64,000 bases of DNA from Parietaria judaica (taxonomy: Eukaryota > Streptophyta > Magnoliopsida > Rosales > Urticaceae), in NCBI GenBank assembly GCA_954871525.1, contig OX940868.1, forward strand, positions 13,642,556 through 13,706,555. The letters run 5' to 3'. Under the pieces are notes generated by a model. That model saw nothing but the letters and a program-made list of their open reading frames with translations, made no database searches and was not told where the DNA came from. Each line of letters opens with the position of its first letter. Within the stretch, counting starts at the first letter, position 1. Of this stretch, positions 22,572 to 35,100 are shown one piece after another. The translations under genes were made by a program, and so were the position numbers.

Positions 22572-24217
22572 ATTTTATTCAGGTAGATAAATGTGGTATA
22601 ATGAAAGGTACTTAAAAAATGTCTTTATCATATTTTAAATTCGGATTGAAATTCGACAAGTGCGAAAGATAAGATTCCCAGCTTCACTAAGTGCATAAGC
22701 ACCGAACTTCCTGTTCTTTCTTAATCAAGCAATTGCATTCAAACTTTGTTTTTAATTCTCTTTCTAATCTTCTCTATGGGCCAACTGAGATTTCATTTAC
22801 ATACTTTGTTCTTGGTCTATCCCTAAAGGCTAAAAGCTTTGTATGATAACGAAATGGTGTATGACTTTATAAATTATTGTACTTGGTAGAACCTAAACGA
22901 TGTGGAACCGCATAACTTGCAATGTCTTCCTCCCGTGGCTCGAGGAGTTTAGGTTCTCCGTTCTCGCCACCGTCACCCACTTGTGGGCGCTCGACATCCT
23001 CGTAGGCCGCCATACTTTCGGTTTACTCAAAGCTCTAATACCATGAACGTCTTATAGCTCTACTCAATGATAAAGTCCGTTTTATGCCACCCCTTATGAG
23101 TGTGTTCTTGTGTCTACCCCCAACTCTTAAAACAATGGGATAAATTAAGCAAAAGTACTAATTAGTTACTCAAGTATTAAGTTACTCAAGTGATATTCTC
23201 ATTCTTTTTTTATCGCAAATAAAGGAAATAATATACAAAATTGTTCCATCGTTACTAAAAAAAAATAGCATTCTTTTAGTTTTAGAAGTTGCTTCCTCAA
23301 CGTTATGATATTCGGACTTTCATGGTTTCGAATTATGTAATATGTGATTTTCGAGTATATTGTTCATATTTAACATTTTTTCCTCCTCGAGTCTTTGATT
23401 GACGTAGCTTATGAAGAATTATCACTTTCGTAATGACTCTCTTAAATATAATTCTTTTAAATGAATATAAAAATTGATTTATAATGGCCATATTTAGTTG
23501 ATCAAGCTTTTTCGAGGAACCGGTTCATATTTAAACAAATTAGTTATTCTCGATCAAGACTCAAGGAGAAAAAGTGTTAACTCAAGAACCTAACGTACCC
23601 AAAAATCAATAATTAACACACCAGAAAAGTTCGGAGATCATAAGGGAAAAACAATGGTAAAAATAATTCGGCAATCAATAGAATACAATCTTTGTGCATC
23701 GTATATTTTTGCGAATAAGAACATAAAATCAGATTTTAAGTAACATTAAGAACTTAAGACATCACATTTTGAATCATCATATTTGACCGTATAAAACTTA
23801 TCTTGTCTTGCCCTTAATTCAAGAGTTTTTGGGTGCTTGAACTTTCTCACATAGCCAGCAACTTGAAAGTCTCCATAAAAGAAGACTCTAATAATTTATT
23901 AAGATAATTAAAATATTATTAGCAACCAACTTAGGGAATGTCCATAAAGTAAAACACTATAATATAGTTTGAAATGATGACTTATTTTTTGTCAACTTAA
24001 AATTCCAAAGAGCTTAAAACGGAAAATGTTACAGCCAAATTTGAAAGGTCAGAAAAGAGCTTTTCAACATTACTCTAAAACAAGCAAGTCTATAAAATTG
24101 GCCATCACAAACGCACTACTCAATTTCTACATTTCTCACTCACAATCACAAACGGCATTCAAACTTGGTGAACTTTATTTATCATTCTTTGAATCCAGGC
24201 TTCTTCACATCAGAGTC
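22572..24217. other. intergenic; possible LTR-element remnant at 22880-23060
   Basis: Read on the minus strand, 23047-23036 is TGGTATTAGAGC, one base from the TGGTATCAGAGC primer site (initiator Met tRNA) of many plant retrotransposons. A CCACATCGTTTAGG word, common at plant LTR starts, lies near 22905. The two could be the core of a very small terminal-repeat element, but I could not align two LTRs. The rest is featureless AT-rich sequence. Confidence 0.3.
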
Positions 24218-24225
24218 TATAAATA
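24218..24225 (+). promoter_or_regulatory. TATA box of EXLB1
   Basis: TATAAATA lies 68 bp before the EXLB1 start codon, leaving a leader of about 40 bp for a start site near 24250. It is the only good TATA element close upstream. Confidence 0.65.
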
Positions 24226-24292
24226 CTGAGATCGTCGTAAACATTATATGCATTCCAAGAACTCATAATTCTCTTTGTTCATCTGATACTCA

Positions 24293-25612
24293 ATGGCGTC
24301 CTCTCTAAGCTCTCTCGCTTTCCTTTTCGCTTTATTGCTTGTGGCGCAAGCCAGCGCGTCGACGTGCAGCGACTGCTTCGTTCAGTCTCGGGCAGCGTAC
24401 TATCCGAATTCCGACGAGTTGGGAACAGACAGTACGTGAACTCGCCAATTATAAACGTTTAACTTACATATATATGATGATTCTTGCATGAAATTATGCA
24501 TATATATATATTATAATAATTTTTGTATATTAATAATTTGTATTTGAGATTTTTAACGAACTACAATCTTATCTGTTGTTTAAAATTATTTGATGCTCGA
24601 AATCCGGACACAACACTAAGCGCGAAAACTCACAGCATTCATTTGCAGATGGCAGATGCGGATATGGCTCGTTCGGGGCAACGATCAACAACGGATACGT
24701 CTCAGCAGCCTCTGATCTTTACAGAGACGGGATCGGCTGCGGCGCTTGCTACCAGGTAAGCTTGGAACCATGGAGCTTTACGCAGCTGCGCGAGTCTAGT
24801 GGTCTTTGTTTTCGCAATTACATCGCCTCGTGTAACATTCTCTTCTCTTGGTAGGTGAGGTGCCTGAACGCTGCGTATTGCGGAGATAACGGAGTGACGG
24901 TGGTCATAACCGATCAGGGCTCGAGTGATCGGACGGACTTCATCATGAGCCGAAGAGCCTTCTCTCAGATGGCTCAGACCTCTGATGCAGCCGCCTCTCT
25001 GCTTTCGCTCGGCGTCATCGACGTCGAATACAAACGGTGAGAGAGAGCCTAGATAACTACAAAGATCTCACACAAATTTGTATTCTATATCTGTCATTGT
25101 GTGAATGAATAAACATTCGGACTCCGATGCTTGTCTCCCCGAGAAATTCAACGCCTAATTCCGTTTTTCCGTTTTCGCGTGCGAGCAGCGTCCCTTGCAG
25201 CTACCCGAGCAAGAACATCACCATCAAGATAGACGAGAACAGCAACTTCCCTCACTACTTGGCCTTCGTTGTATGGCATCAGCAGGGAAAGAGAGACATC
25301 ACAGCCATCCAACTCTGTGAGGTGATAATCATCATTTGTTTGATCACATCATGTAAATCTTCATGATGAAGATGAGCTAATTCAAGAGAAATCCTATTTA
25401 TTTTGCAGACTCAAAACTTGGTGTGCAAGCTACTAGATCGGAGTTACGGAACCGTGTGGACGACGACTTCACCGCCGAGAGGACCACTGCAGATAAGGAT
25501 GCTTTTCAGCGACGACGACGGAGACGAGTCGTGGGTGGTTCCGGTGAACGACATACCGCTAGACTGGAAAGCCGGCGAGATTTATGATACCGGACTTCAA
25601 GTGAATGCATAA
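24293..25612 (+). CDS. EXLB1: expansin-like B1 protein
   Basis: Five exons with GT/AG junctions (24293-24431, 24649-24755, 24855-25036, 25189-25321, 25409-25612) join without a break to 254 residues. The N terminus is a secretory signal peptide ([16 protein letters not shown]). Then come the expansin family-6 endoglucanase-like domain, with its cysteine pattern ([26 protein letters not shown]), and the C-terminal pollen-allergen/carbohydrate-binding domain ([10 protein letters not shown] to [15 protein letters not shown]). The [16 protein letters not shown] and LLDRSYG blocks are typical of the expansin-like B clade. Members are secreted to the cell wall, but no loosening activity is established for this clade. 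The next gene is convergent, 364 bp away. It appears intact. Confidence 0.93.
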
Positions 25613-25976
25613 TAAGTTTATGAAGTCATTGACGAAATATTTGATTTTTTTTTCTTTTTTTTATGTATTAGGGTTTGGTATAAACTTTGAATTTTATTAA
25701 GGGTATAATTGGAAATTCATGTATGTGATAACTCTTGGACCTTGGTGATAAGAGTTATATTTAGGGTTAATAATACTTGAGAATAAGTTATTTGTTCCTC
25801 TAATGTGCTGGTTTTTTTTTTTTTTTTTTTTTGTGCGTTTGGTATCTAATTTTTTTTGCAAGTAAAATGATTTAGAATTGTGAAAAACGTGCGGAATAAT
25901 TAATCAATTAATTTTACATAGATTTTTTAATCCAATCAATCTTCAACTGGGATTTATATATATCTTTGAATAATAA
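25613..25976. other. shared 3' region of convergent genes
   Basis: AT-rich spacer with a poly-T run at about 25812-25832, between the stop codons of EXLB1 (+) and the PPR gene (-). It should hold both polyadenylation regions; no other feature seen. Confidence 0.6.
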
Positions 25977-27845
25977 TTAATGAGAAAGTTTCATCTGAGT
26001 ACCCAATTCAATCAACATGGAGTTCACCATGCTTCTCCTATGAACCGAACCGTTTTCCCCAGCTCCAAATTCCGAAACGGAAAATGCGCTTTTCCCTCCT
26101 GCTTTTTGTAAGCCGTTTTCTCTCAACATCTTTCTTACATTTTCAATTTCGTCCCATTTCCCTTTAGATGCATATATATTCGACAACATTATATATGGCC
26201 CAATATCTTCGGGTTCCAACTCAATAAGGCGCTTGGCGACGATCTCGCCGAGTTCCAAGTCCGAGTGGGTCCGACATGCCGAAAGTAAGGACCCCCATGT
26301 GGCAGCTCCTGTTTCCATTGGAGTCTTCTTAATGAATTCTTCCGAGTCTTTCACTAAACCGGCTCGAGCCAGAAGATCAACCATACAACCATAGTGCTCG
26401 ATCTTCGGTTCAATCTTATAAACTCGTCTCATGAGATCAAAATACCACCAACCTTCCATGAGCATTCCCGAATGCGTACACGCAGAAAAAACGCAAACGA
26501 AAGTAGCATCATTCGGGACAAAGCCTCGTTTTTCCATCTCCAAGAAAGTCTCTAGAGCCGTCTCTCCGTTCCCGTGCAAACCATATCCCATAATCATGGA
26601 ATTCCATGACACGACGCTCCTCTCAGGCATCGAATCAAACACGTTCTTTGCCATCTCAATGTCCCCACATTTTGCATACATCGTCAAGAGAGCAGTCGAC
26701 AGCAACACGTCGGGTTTGATCTTGTTCGCTTCGATGTAAGAATGGACTGATTTGCCCCTATCAAGCCTGGCAAAGTTGGCACACGCAGTGAGGACACTCA
26801 CTAGAGTCGCTTCATTTGGTTTCGCCTCTCCCACTTCTAACATCCTATCAAACAATCTGAAGCACTGACCGTAATCCTTAACCCGCACATAGAGAGACAA
26901 CATAGTATTCCATGAAACAACATTACGAAAGGGCATCCGATCAAACAATTCACGAGCCGCAACAGCGTCCATCACACTCGCGTACCCATCGATCATACAG
27001 TTCCACGAAACAACGTCCTTATCGGGAAGAATATTGAACAACAACCGTGCAGCTTCCATGGATCCGATATCCACATAACCCGAAATCAGAGTGTTCCAAC
27101 TAACAACATCTCTCTCTGGCATCAACTCGAAAAGCTTCCGAGCGATTCCAATTTGGCCGCTCTTCACGCACCCGTAAATCATCGAGTTCCAACTCATCAA
27201 ATCCAAGTCGGGCATTTCATCGAACATTCGGCGAGCATCCCGAACTCTCTCGAGAACAGAATACATACGAATCAACGAGTTTCCGACAAACAAATCCGAC
27301 CCAAACCCGAGCTTCACTGCCTTCGAATGACCCTTCTGCCCCTCCCTCAGATCTCCGACCCCGACGCAGGCCTTGACCAAAATCGGAAACGTGAAATGAT
27401 TGGGAGGTACAAATCTCTTCACCATTCGCTCATAATAGAAGCCGATCGCCATACCCGGTTCGTCCAAATTCACGAAGCTTCGCATGACAAGGTTGCAAAG
27501 GAGAGCATCGGGCTCATCGATCCGATCGAACACGCGAACGGCATGGGAGAGAGTCGCCGGGTCGGAGCAGAGCTTCTTGACGGCTCTGCTCGCGGCGAGG
27601 GAGTTCTGAAAGAGGCCCGAGACCGTGAGCTGGGCGTTGACCTGGTCAAACGCTCGGCGGCCATGGCAGCGATCCACGGCTCGGAGGAGGGGGTGGGTCA
27701 GCTTCAGCACGAGGCGTCCTCGGTCGGCTTCGGCTTCGTCGGCGGGTCGGCGCCAGAGGGTGGGAGGGGCTTTGGAGAGGTTTTGGAGGGATTTGAGGCG
27801 TTTGTGGAGGGCTGTGGATTTGCTGGGTTTCAGCAGGATTGACAT
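25977..27845 (-). CDS. PLS-class pentatricopeptide repeat protein, E subgroup
   Basis: One uninterrupted exon of 622 codons, as is usual for plant PPR genes. Tandem 31-36-residue repeats run from about residue 105 to 520, with PLS-class signatures such as DVVSWNTLISGY, NVVSWNTMLSLY, SVVSWNSMIMGY and GKSVHSYI. The E-type extension follows (GAATWGSLLSACRTHSDLELGE to SNIYASKGKWDEIENVRKMLRENGLQK). The chain ends soon after the E motifs, with no DYW deaminase domain, so editing would need a partner in trans. The N terminus is basic and serine-rich with few acids, consistent with organelle import. Such proteins bind single-stranded organelle RNA, mostly at C-to-U editing sites; the target here is unknown. 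The start at 27845 gives the targeting sequence. Confidence 0.93.
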   Translation of the reverse strand: MSILLKPSKSTALHKRLKSLQNLSKAPPTLWRRPADEAEADRGRLVLKLTHPLLRAVDRCHGRRAFDQVNAQLTVSGLFQNSLAASRAVKKLCSDPATLSHAVRVFDRIDEPDALLCNLVMRSFVNLDEPGMAIGFYYERMVKRFVPPNHFTFPILVKACVGVGDLREGQKGHSKAVKLGFGSDLFVGNSLIRMYSVLERVRDARRMFDEMPDLDLMSWNSMIYGCVKSGQIGIARKLFELMPERDVVSWNTLISGYVDIGSMEAARLLFNILPDKDVVSWNCMIDGYASVMDAVAARELFDRMPFRNVVSWNTMLSLYVRVKDYGQCFRLFDRMLEVGEAKPNEATLVSVLTACANFARLDRGKSVHSYIEANKIKPDVLLSTALLTMYAKCGDIEMAKNVFDSMPERSVVSWNSMIMGYGLHGNGETALETFLEMEKRGFVPNDATFVCVFSACTHSGMLMEGWWYFDLMRRVYKIEPKIEHYGCMVDLLARAGLVKDSEEFIKKTPMETGAATWGSLLSACRTHSDLELGEIVAKRLIELEPEDIGPYIMLSNIYASKGKWDEIENVRKMLRENGLQKAGGKSAFSVSEFGAGENGSVHRRSMVNSMLIELGTQMKLSH

Positions 27846-28617
27846 TCTCCAATGTCTAGCCTATGGCCAACACAAATAATTCTATCCCATAAATTAATAA
27901 TTTCAATAAAATAATATTTTTGTACGATGTCAATTCCGTTAAACATGATTAAGTTTTATTGATAAATTAATCATTAAGATAAAATAAAATAAAAAAATCT
28001 TCTTATCCGAACTTTAACAATATAAATTTATAGATTTTTTAGTGTAAAATGATTGCGCCACTGCCAATGATATTTTATAAGTATATTATCATTATGATTA
28101 AATTGCTAATTTTTTAAAGTTATTAGCGACAAAAGTATTACAAAGTATCAATATTTATTCGGGATAATCTGTAAAGTTTTATAATCTGATTTTTGTAATC
28201 TGATTATTATATGTATATAACTATATATTTGTTTTATTTGTTTTTTTCTTTAATAATGATTCAGATAATATATATTATATATACAACCTTTTTTCATTTT
28301 TTTCATTTTGCCCTTCGTCGAGCTCGAGTAAGGCGCCTTCGGCGACCAATGGCGAGCGCAAACGGCAAACCCACAGAGAGGCGCACGGAAGCTCGCTCGT
28401 CGGAGCACGGGAGTCGTCAACGGTGGTGGAGGGAAAAGGAAGCGGCGACGTCGATCTAGGGCTTCACCAATCACACATGAGGCAGGCTTGGTGGAGCTCA
28501 CCTTCGGAGTTCTAGGGCTGATCCGAATGAGGGGTACCTAAAACCCTGTTGACCAAAGATTGTGCATTATTACCGCAATTAATCCTAACTTTTATAGCCT
28601 TAATTTAATTAAAAATT
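27846..28617. other. intergenic upstream of the PPR gene
   Basis: AT-rich, then a GC-rich patch at 28310-28510 with an 82-codon frame that I do not believe. GGGTACC...TTACCGCAATTAATCC near 28530-28590 resembles the right end of the Mutator-type MITEs, but no left partner is visible. Confidence 0.45.
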
Positions 28618-30118
28618 AGGTAAATGAGCCAAATGCCCATATGTGACTCAATGTTTCAACAAAATGCCCAAACTTATTTTTGGTAATTAAAACCACCAAC
28701 TAATTATATGGACTAATATACCATTCTTCTTCTTTTTTGACATGTGGATAAATTAAATAACGTAAAAATCAATTAATTATACTAATTAATTAAATCAAAA
28801 TAAAATTATTTTCTTAAATATAAGTGAATGCAATAACGATTTAAAATTCTCCCTATTAATCAATATTCAAAATTCGAACGATTTCATTTCAAAATTAAAA
28901 AATTTAAATTATTTTAACGATTTAAATTTTAAAAATAAAATCAACTCTATTCTAATACGTAGATATTATTCGCCTTTTTTTAGAACAATTTTTCGTTGCT
29001 AGAGGTATAGAACATGATTCGTTGAAAGCCTTCTTTGGATGAATTGAAAGCCTTCGTTCTATTCGACGAAAACGCATTGCTAAGTATATTTCTTCTGTGA
29101 GTCTAGGTCGTCTTCACTTTTGGCCTCATGAGAACACATGAAATCATTCCATTGAAATATGTTGTTCACTCCATTGATGGTGTTTGTTTGAAATCGTATA
29201 GAGTAGAATTATCTTAACTAATGTGTAATGTTTTTAAACTTGTATAAGATGTTAGTAAGATACTTTTAAGACGTAACTATGTCTTTGTAATTTAACTTAT
29301 GTAATTTAAATTGTAAATCTCCATTAAGTTAATTGTAATTTAAGTTACGAATCTATAATAGTATTATTTGACGTGTGGTGAATTTTTACATCTAATTGTA
29401 ATTGTAATGTAAGTTACAAATTTATAATAGTAAATCACTATACCTATATATGTAATTTAAGTTACGAATTTATAATAGTAAATCACTATACCTGTAATTG
29501 TAATTTAAATTACGCATTTATAATAGTAAGTTATAGGTTACGAATTTATAAAAGTAAATCAATATACATGTAATTGTAATTTAAGTTATGAATTTATAAT
29601 AGTAAATCACTTTACAAAAATGAGTTTTGGTATTTAAATATTACGTAATTATTTTTACGTAATAGAACTTACACATCGATGGAAGGCGACGGGAAGCTAC
29701 GTGACAGCGCGAGGCGACTGGACTTGACGACGGGAGGCGACGAGAGGCTACGCGACGATTGAACGAACGGGGAGAGAAGAGAGAGAATGTCGACCAATTT
29801 TGAAGAGAAGAGAGAGATAATGAAAAGTAAAAAAAAAAATCGATACCAATTAATGCAATTGTTTTAAAATATCTTTTCCCAAAAAAAATATAATATTGTA
29901 ATTAAGAGGTGGAAGTTGTCAATCACAATTATAGAAAAAATAATTTTCGAAATTAAATATATAATTAATAATAATTAAATGAAAATTAATATTTATAGCT
30001 AATATTAAGGGTAATATGGTCCAAATAAAATTACTATAGGGTATAAATTAGTTTTATAAAATTATGGGTATTTCTTTTAATCTTTAGGTGCTTTTTGAGT
30101 ATTTGATGAATTTTTTCT
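28618..30118. mobile_element. 1.5-kb Mutator-type element, no ORF
   Basis: The left end AGGTAAATGAGCCAAATGCCC and the right end, read inward (GAAAAAATTCATCAAATACTC), are weak inverted repeats whose similarity continues inward (AATGTTTCAAC; GGTAATTAAAACCACC against the inverted right arm). Flanks TTAAAAATT and TTGAAAATT form a 9-bp duplication with one mismatch. It has the same layout as the element at 35526-54192: matching ends, a GCGACG-rich block (29690-29770) and a GTAA/TTAC palindrome array. Confidence 0.7.
29230..29640. repeat. GTAATTTAAGTTACG repeat array
   Basis: Six or so units of GTAATTTAAGTTACGAATTT and ATAATAGTAAATCACTATAC, about 55-60 bp apart. The GTAA...TTAC inverted pairs recall the array of the 11-kb MULE, although this element has different ends. 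Confidence 0.8.
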
Positions 30119-31643
30119 TTGAAAATTTGAACATTTTAAAAATTGTAGTAAAAAGTATGAAGTTTGGTGCCTTTATCCGTTTATTGTGAAGTATTTTTTT
30201 TATATAAAGTATATAAAATGATATTTACTATAATACCTTTGAATCTTAACAGTTATTACAAGAGTGCTGTAAATATTTGCTTTGTTGCATATATACGTGA
30301 CTGGAGTATGGCAATTAAATTTAGCTATAGATACGTAATATTTATAATTGAATATGAATATTCTAAATAATATTATTGGTGCAAAAATTCTTACGGCTTA
30401 ATGATATACTTACTGGTTTGTATTGTCTTTATCGATTTTGATTTTTGAAAACTTTACAAATTTATCTCTCAGTAGTCAGCATAAATGTAAATTAGACTTG
30501 CGGTAACTTTGTGCGAGTATTTGAACACTCTTCATACGAAGTACTCAAAAATTAATCATTTTGTTTTTTTTATGATTCTACTCTTAGATTGTAGATGTTA
30601 AATTTTTTACGAAGATGTGCTTGGTCTAGTGGTAACAAGTACATCACTTAAGACATTAGAAGTAAAATAATCTTATCTTATTCTAAAAATGAAACCAGAA
30701 GTTAAAAAAATAACATTCTCTATAAAGTTAAAATGTGTTTAATGTGCTTTTTATAAAGTAATAAAAAGATTTGTTTTGAGTCTCTGCTCTTCAAAATCCT
30801 AATTCTTAATTAGCATAAAGAAAGGAAAAGAAATGCAATGAACTAGTATTCTCAAGATCTCCCCGGAAAAATGATAATGTATATAAAAATAAGTTTGTTT
30901 ATGTACCGACTAAAAAGAGATCATATTGGTAAACTCTTAGAGATCATATTGGTAAACTAAAGAAATGTTGGTTCTATTGTACTGACTTAAAAGAGATCAA
31001 ATTGATAAACTAAAGAAGTTGTACATTTAACTATAATTGAAATCGCGTTAAGAATATTTGTTCTACGTTACATAGTATTATATATATTTATAACTCAATT
31101 AGATAATTAAATATGTAAAAATAAAACACTGTAAACCGAATTTAAAGCTGAGAGTATTGATTGATTCAATTTTTAATCTTTAAAAAAAAAAAAAAAAAAA
31201 ACTGATTCAAAATATTATTGATTTTTTCTAAACAATATCAATTACAGGTTTCATCTAAAAAAGCAACTATTTAAAACCAATTTTACTATTTAGAGGATAT
31301 GTTTTGTTTTTTGTTTAAAAATATATATTCACTTTATAAGTGATATGTAATCAGATTTAATTTTCATGTACAATTATCGTTTTAATTTTGCAAATTTATA
31401 ATTTTAGAATTGTGTGGTAACATCATATGTTGATTAAGTTTTCTAATAATCATTAAATATTAAAATTATCATCAAAATTAAATTTTATTTGTATCACAAT
31501 GCAGTTAAAACCGAGTTTAGTACTAAAATGTGATTTTCGATACTAATAATTATGGAAACCAAACCAAAAATCCGGTTGTTCAACCTTAAATATTCCGTAA
31601 TACTTGATAGGGAAAAACATGATATCTACTCAAATTCACTCTA
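30119..31643. other. intergenic, no gene seen
   Basis: Strongly AT-rich. A poly-A tract lies at about 31182-31200. A duplicated phrase GAGATCATATTGGTAAACT occurs near 30918 and 30946. I recognise no coding sequence. Confidence 0.5.
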
Positions 31644-31818
31644 CAGTAGAACCTCTATAAATTAATACTCGATAAATTAATAGTCGCGATTAAATAATAT
31701 TTTTGTCCGGTCCCGACTACACTAACGTAGTTCAATTTTTACCTCGATAAATTAATAAACTCGATAATATAATAAATTTCTCTGGTCCCAACCTTATTAG
31801 TTTATAGAGATTCAACTG
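31644..31818. mobile_element. Emigrant-like (pogo/Tc1-mariner) MITE
   Basis: A 175-bp element with ends CAGTAGAACCTCTATAAATT and, inverted, CAGTTGAATCTCTATAAACT, flanked by TA on both sides (31642-31643 and 31819-31820). The terminal CAGTanAACCTCTATAAATTAATA and repeated CGATAAATTAATA words are the hallmark of plant Emigrant-type MITEs. Non-coding. Confidence 0.85.
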
Positions 31819-32130
31819 TATTTTATTTTTTTTCACTTTGCAATTTTGTTACTTGTTATTATCCTTCTCTACCTTTGGTTTTAGATTTGGAACGAACAAG
31901 TTATGACAAAAATACGAAAACATCGTGTTGACATTCAATGTGATGTAACTTCATCCAGGATTAAATTGATAAGGCATTTATACCATCATTTTGTGGAACT
32001 TCCTACACGTAACTTTCAAATACATAAGTTACAACTGATAAGCGAATTCCAAAAAGAAATCGATTGTACTTGAAGAAGACAATAACCATCTTTCCTTGTT
32101 ACTTGCAAAGCAAACAAGCTCGACTTCACA

Positions 32131-35100
32131 TTACATGTCAGCGACAGACCAGATATAGGCTTCCGCCTCGTCAGCTCGCTTCTCATTCATCCGTTTGAAC
32201 AGATCCTTCTCGTAACCTGCAAAACCGAAGAAGACACGTTATCGAGGTTTTCTACAATTACATTATGTTTTTCAGCGGCACAGTGATAGAAAACAAACCG
32301 TTGCTTCGATCGACACCGTCCCAGTGTCTTCCCGGTTTTATACCATATCGGTTTGGTGCAGAATCCATCCCTCTTTTAATCCAACTATGACTCGGAATAT
32401 CCTGTGGAATAATAAATCCCGATTCCCTCATGCTTTCGTTGTCGCCTAAGTTAGGGAGAATCAGATCGGATTGCTTTTTCTGCAAGATTCAAGAAAAGGG
32501 AGCACATTATATTTTCGAAAATAAATAAATGAAAAAAAAAATGTTAATGTTACAGAAAGTTAGAGATTACCTTCACCAAGTGTGCCATTGGATCACCCCA
32601 TCTTAATGCGTCTCTCTGCATTCTGTCAAGATCAGGGTCGTCTCTGCAAGACAAGAAAATTACGAGAATGTTGATAGGTGAAAACTTCGTACATTATTTA
32701 AATAAGATAAAGGTTTTTATCAACAAACAAAATGGACATTCTCTGTTTGGCTCAATCAGAAACTGCGTCAAGACGGTACTATACAGCCGAATTTACAAAT
32801 TACCCGTCGGCTAGCCCGTAAGATTGGACCATCAGTTGGTTATCGGTTATACACTGTTTGAGCCTTGGTGTAAACTAATTAAAACATGACAACTCCTTTT
32901 TCAATATACATGATAACCTTATGAAGTTACATACCAACGCAAATGAACTTGATGAAAGCCAGAAACCATCATAAGGTAATCTTAACCACTTTGATGCAAA
33001 AAAACCAGGGAAACTAACTCAAAGTAGTAGATAAGACTATACCTGGTCCGTGCAAACGGTTTATTCTTCTCGAGTTCCAGTTCTTCGAGCCTAGCCTCAA
33101 CTTCCCGCTTCTGAGCCAACCCCTTTCCCCATTCCAACTTTATCTCCTGAAAATGCAGCCATGAACGTTTAACTTCTTCATGAAATTTAAAATTTCAAAC
33201 TTACTGTAAAACACAAGTAACAGTTTCATTGCACAAATTGTTTATTGATCTCATAATATGATTTCTATAATTTAATAAACACTCGTAATCTTCTCTTCTA
33301 AGGATTCAAATTTGAATGACAAAGTAAAATGTCAAGATCGCCACAAAGCAGCCCGTACTTATCATTTCGATTATGCAAATTTTAGATATAAACTCTTTTT
33401 ATGTGTGATCGAAACTATAATAAGTTTCACAATTTCGACTTCTTACCTAATTCCAAATATAATAAAGAAAATCTCAACCCTCATTTGATACAAGAAGACA
33501 CAATATTTAGTCCTAAGATCAATATAGCTAAGAAAATAGACTACAATGCAATGTAGCTGCGTGTTTAGTCTGTACCTTCGGCTTTTCCGCTACTTTTTTC
33601 CGTGATTTTACAAACTCTTCCTTTGTTATGCGGTTCCCTGCAAAGAATAGTGTATGTGATATACAGATGAACACAATAACATGCATGGTTATACTAAACT
33701 GGGAAGAATTTAAGAAAAAATCTGACCTTTGATTTTATCACGATAAATAGGTTCTGCATGACGGCCGCTAATTGACGGATCCATCTCTTGAAACCTACAT
33801 TGTGAAACACGTATTAGATGGACGCTAAGCAATAGCTATATACCAAAACTATATTATCAGTACTATACATATAGGACATATGACTTATGAGGTAAAATTT
33901 ACTACCCTTCCCTGTTTCAACTCTTTTAAACACGACTCCACTGTCTAAAATTTGATAAAAAAATGAGACATGACAGAGGGTAACTGAAAGTAAGATGTTG
34001 AAACAGAAATTACGGCTTGTAGATCCTGCAAATTGTAGCTATTATACATCATTTCTCTACCTTTTCCAATCCTGTTTCTTGGTGTTAGCAATTTCTTCCG
34101 TCATCTCTTGACCAGTAATCAACCCTGTTTTCCGCTGCTCTTTTGCAACCGGAATGGAATCGTGCTTCTTACTTGTCCTCGGTGGAGACAGATCTGAAAA
34201 ATAGATGATTAGGAATAGATACGAATAAATAGATTTCAATGTCTTTTAACTTTTAAGAAGAAAAAAATTGACCGAAATCCCTTACCATCATTTCTACTTT
34301 TTCTTGGGGGCGAAAGGTCTGAACCAGGTGAAGCACGCCCGTCGACTTGTTCTGGAGAGCGTCGAAACCTCGTATTCGGTTCCGGTGATGCAGTATCTTG
34401 GTGCTTTCTCCGCTGCCGAGGTGGTGATAAATCCACCTCTTTTTTTACAGGCCTTCTCTCGTATTCAGGTGACGGCGAGTCGTTACGAGCCCGCCCACGC
34501 CGAGGAGGTGACAAATCTAGCTTCTCTTTATTAAGTTTTCTATCGGGCTCGGGAGAAGGAGTGTCATTCCTGGCCGCACTTTTACGAGGTGGAGACAGAT
34601 CAGAGTTCGGATTATCCAAACTGGAATGTTTCGAAGAGAGTGCAACCCAACCACTTCCATCATCGGATATGGGATTCTGAGCACGTTTCGCCCTGATCTC
34701 CTCGAGCCGCCTCATTCTTTTAACCTCAATATCTTCATCGACTTGCGGTTTCTCTTCACCTACAAGAGACAATGCAATTCAGATGATTCAGAAGTCCCTG
34801 AACTTTCAGCAATACATGTAACAATTAAACCAATTACCCACCTGCCGAATCACTGTCGTTTTTCTCTTCGACTACGACGGGTTTTTGCCAAACGGGATCT
34901 TCATCCACTACTAAAACACCGGCGGGTGTAGGCTTTGGCTTCTTCTTCTTCTTCTTCTTGTCTTCCTTACTATCGCTCATGTATCGCTTCAAATAGTCCT
35001 GTTTCGAAGCTGAATTCAGGAAGTAAAAACAATCAAAATCTGGAACCTCAAGAAAATCTAGAAGAGCATAAGCATATAACAGAGTTCCTATTCACGCATT

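Noticed and set aside
27153..27842. 229-codon open frame on + opposite the PPR gene
   Set aside because: It mirrors the codon bias of the PPR coding strand and has no family signature. Likewise the shorter frames at 27470-27879.
28211..28501. 82-codon frames on both strands in a GC-rich patch
   Set aside because: Low-complexity arginine/serine-rich translations with no domain, and no splice or promoter context I could support.
30618..30660. tRNA-like A box (GGTCTAGTGGT)
   Set aside because: No matching B box or cloverleaf could be formed. At best an old SINE trace.
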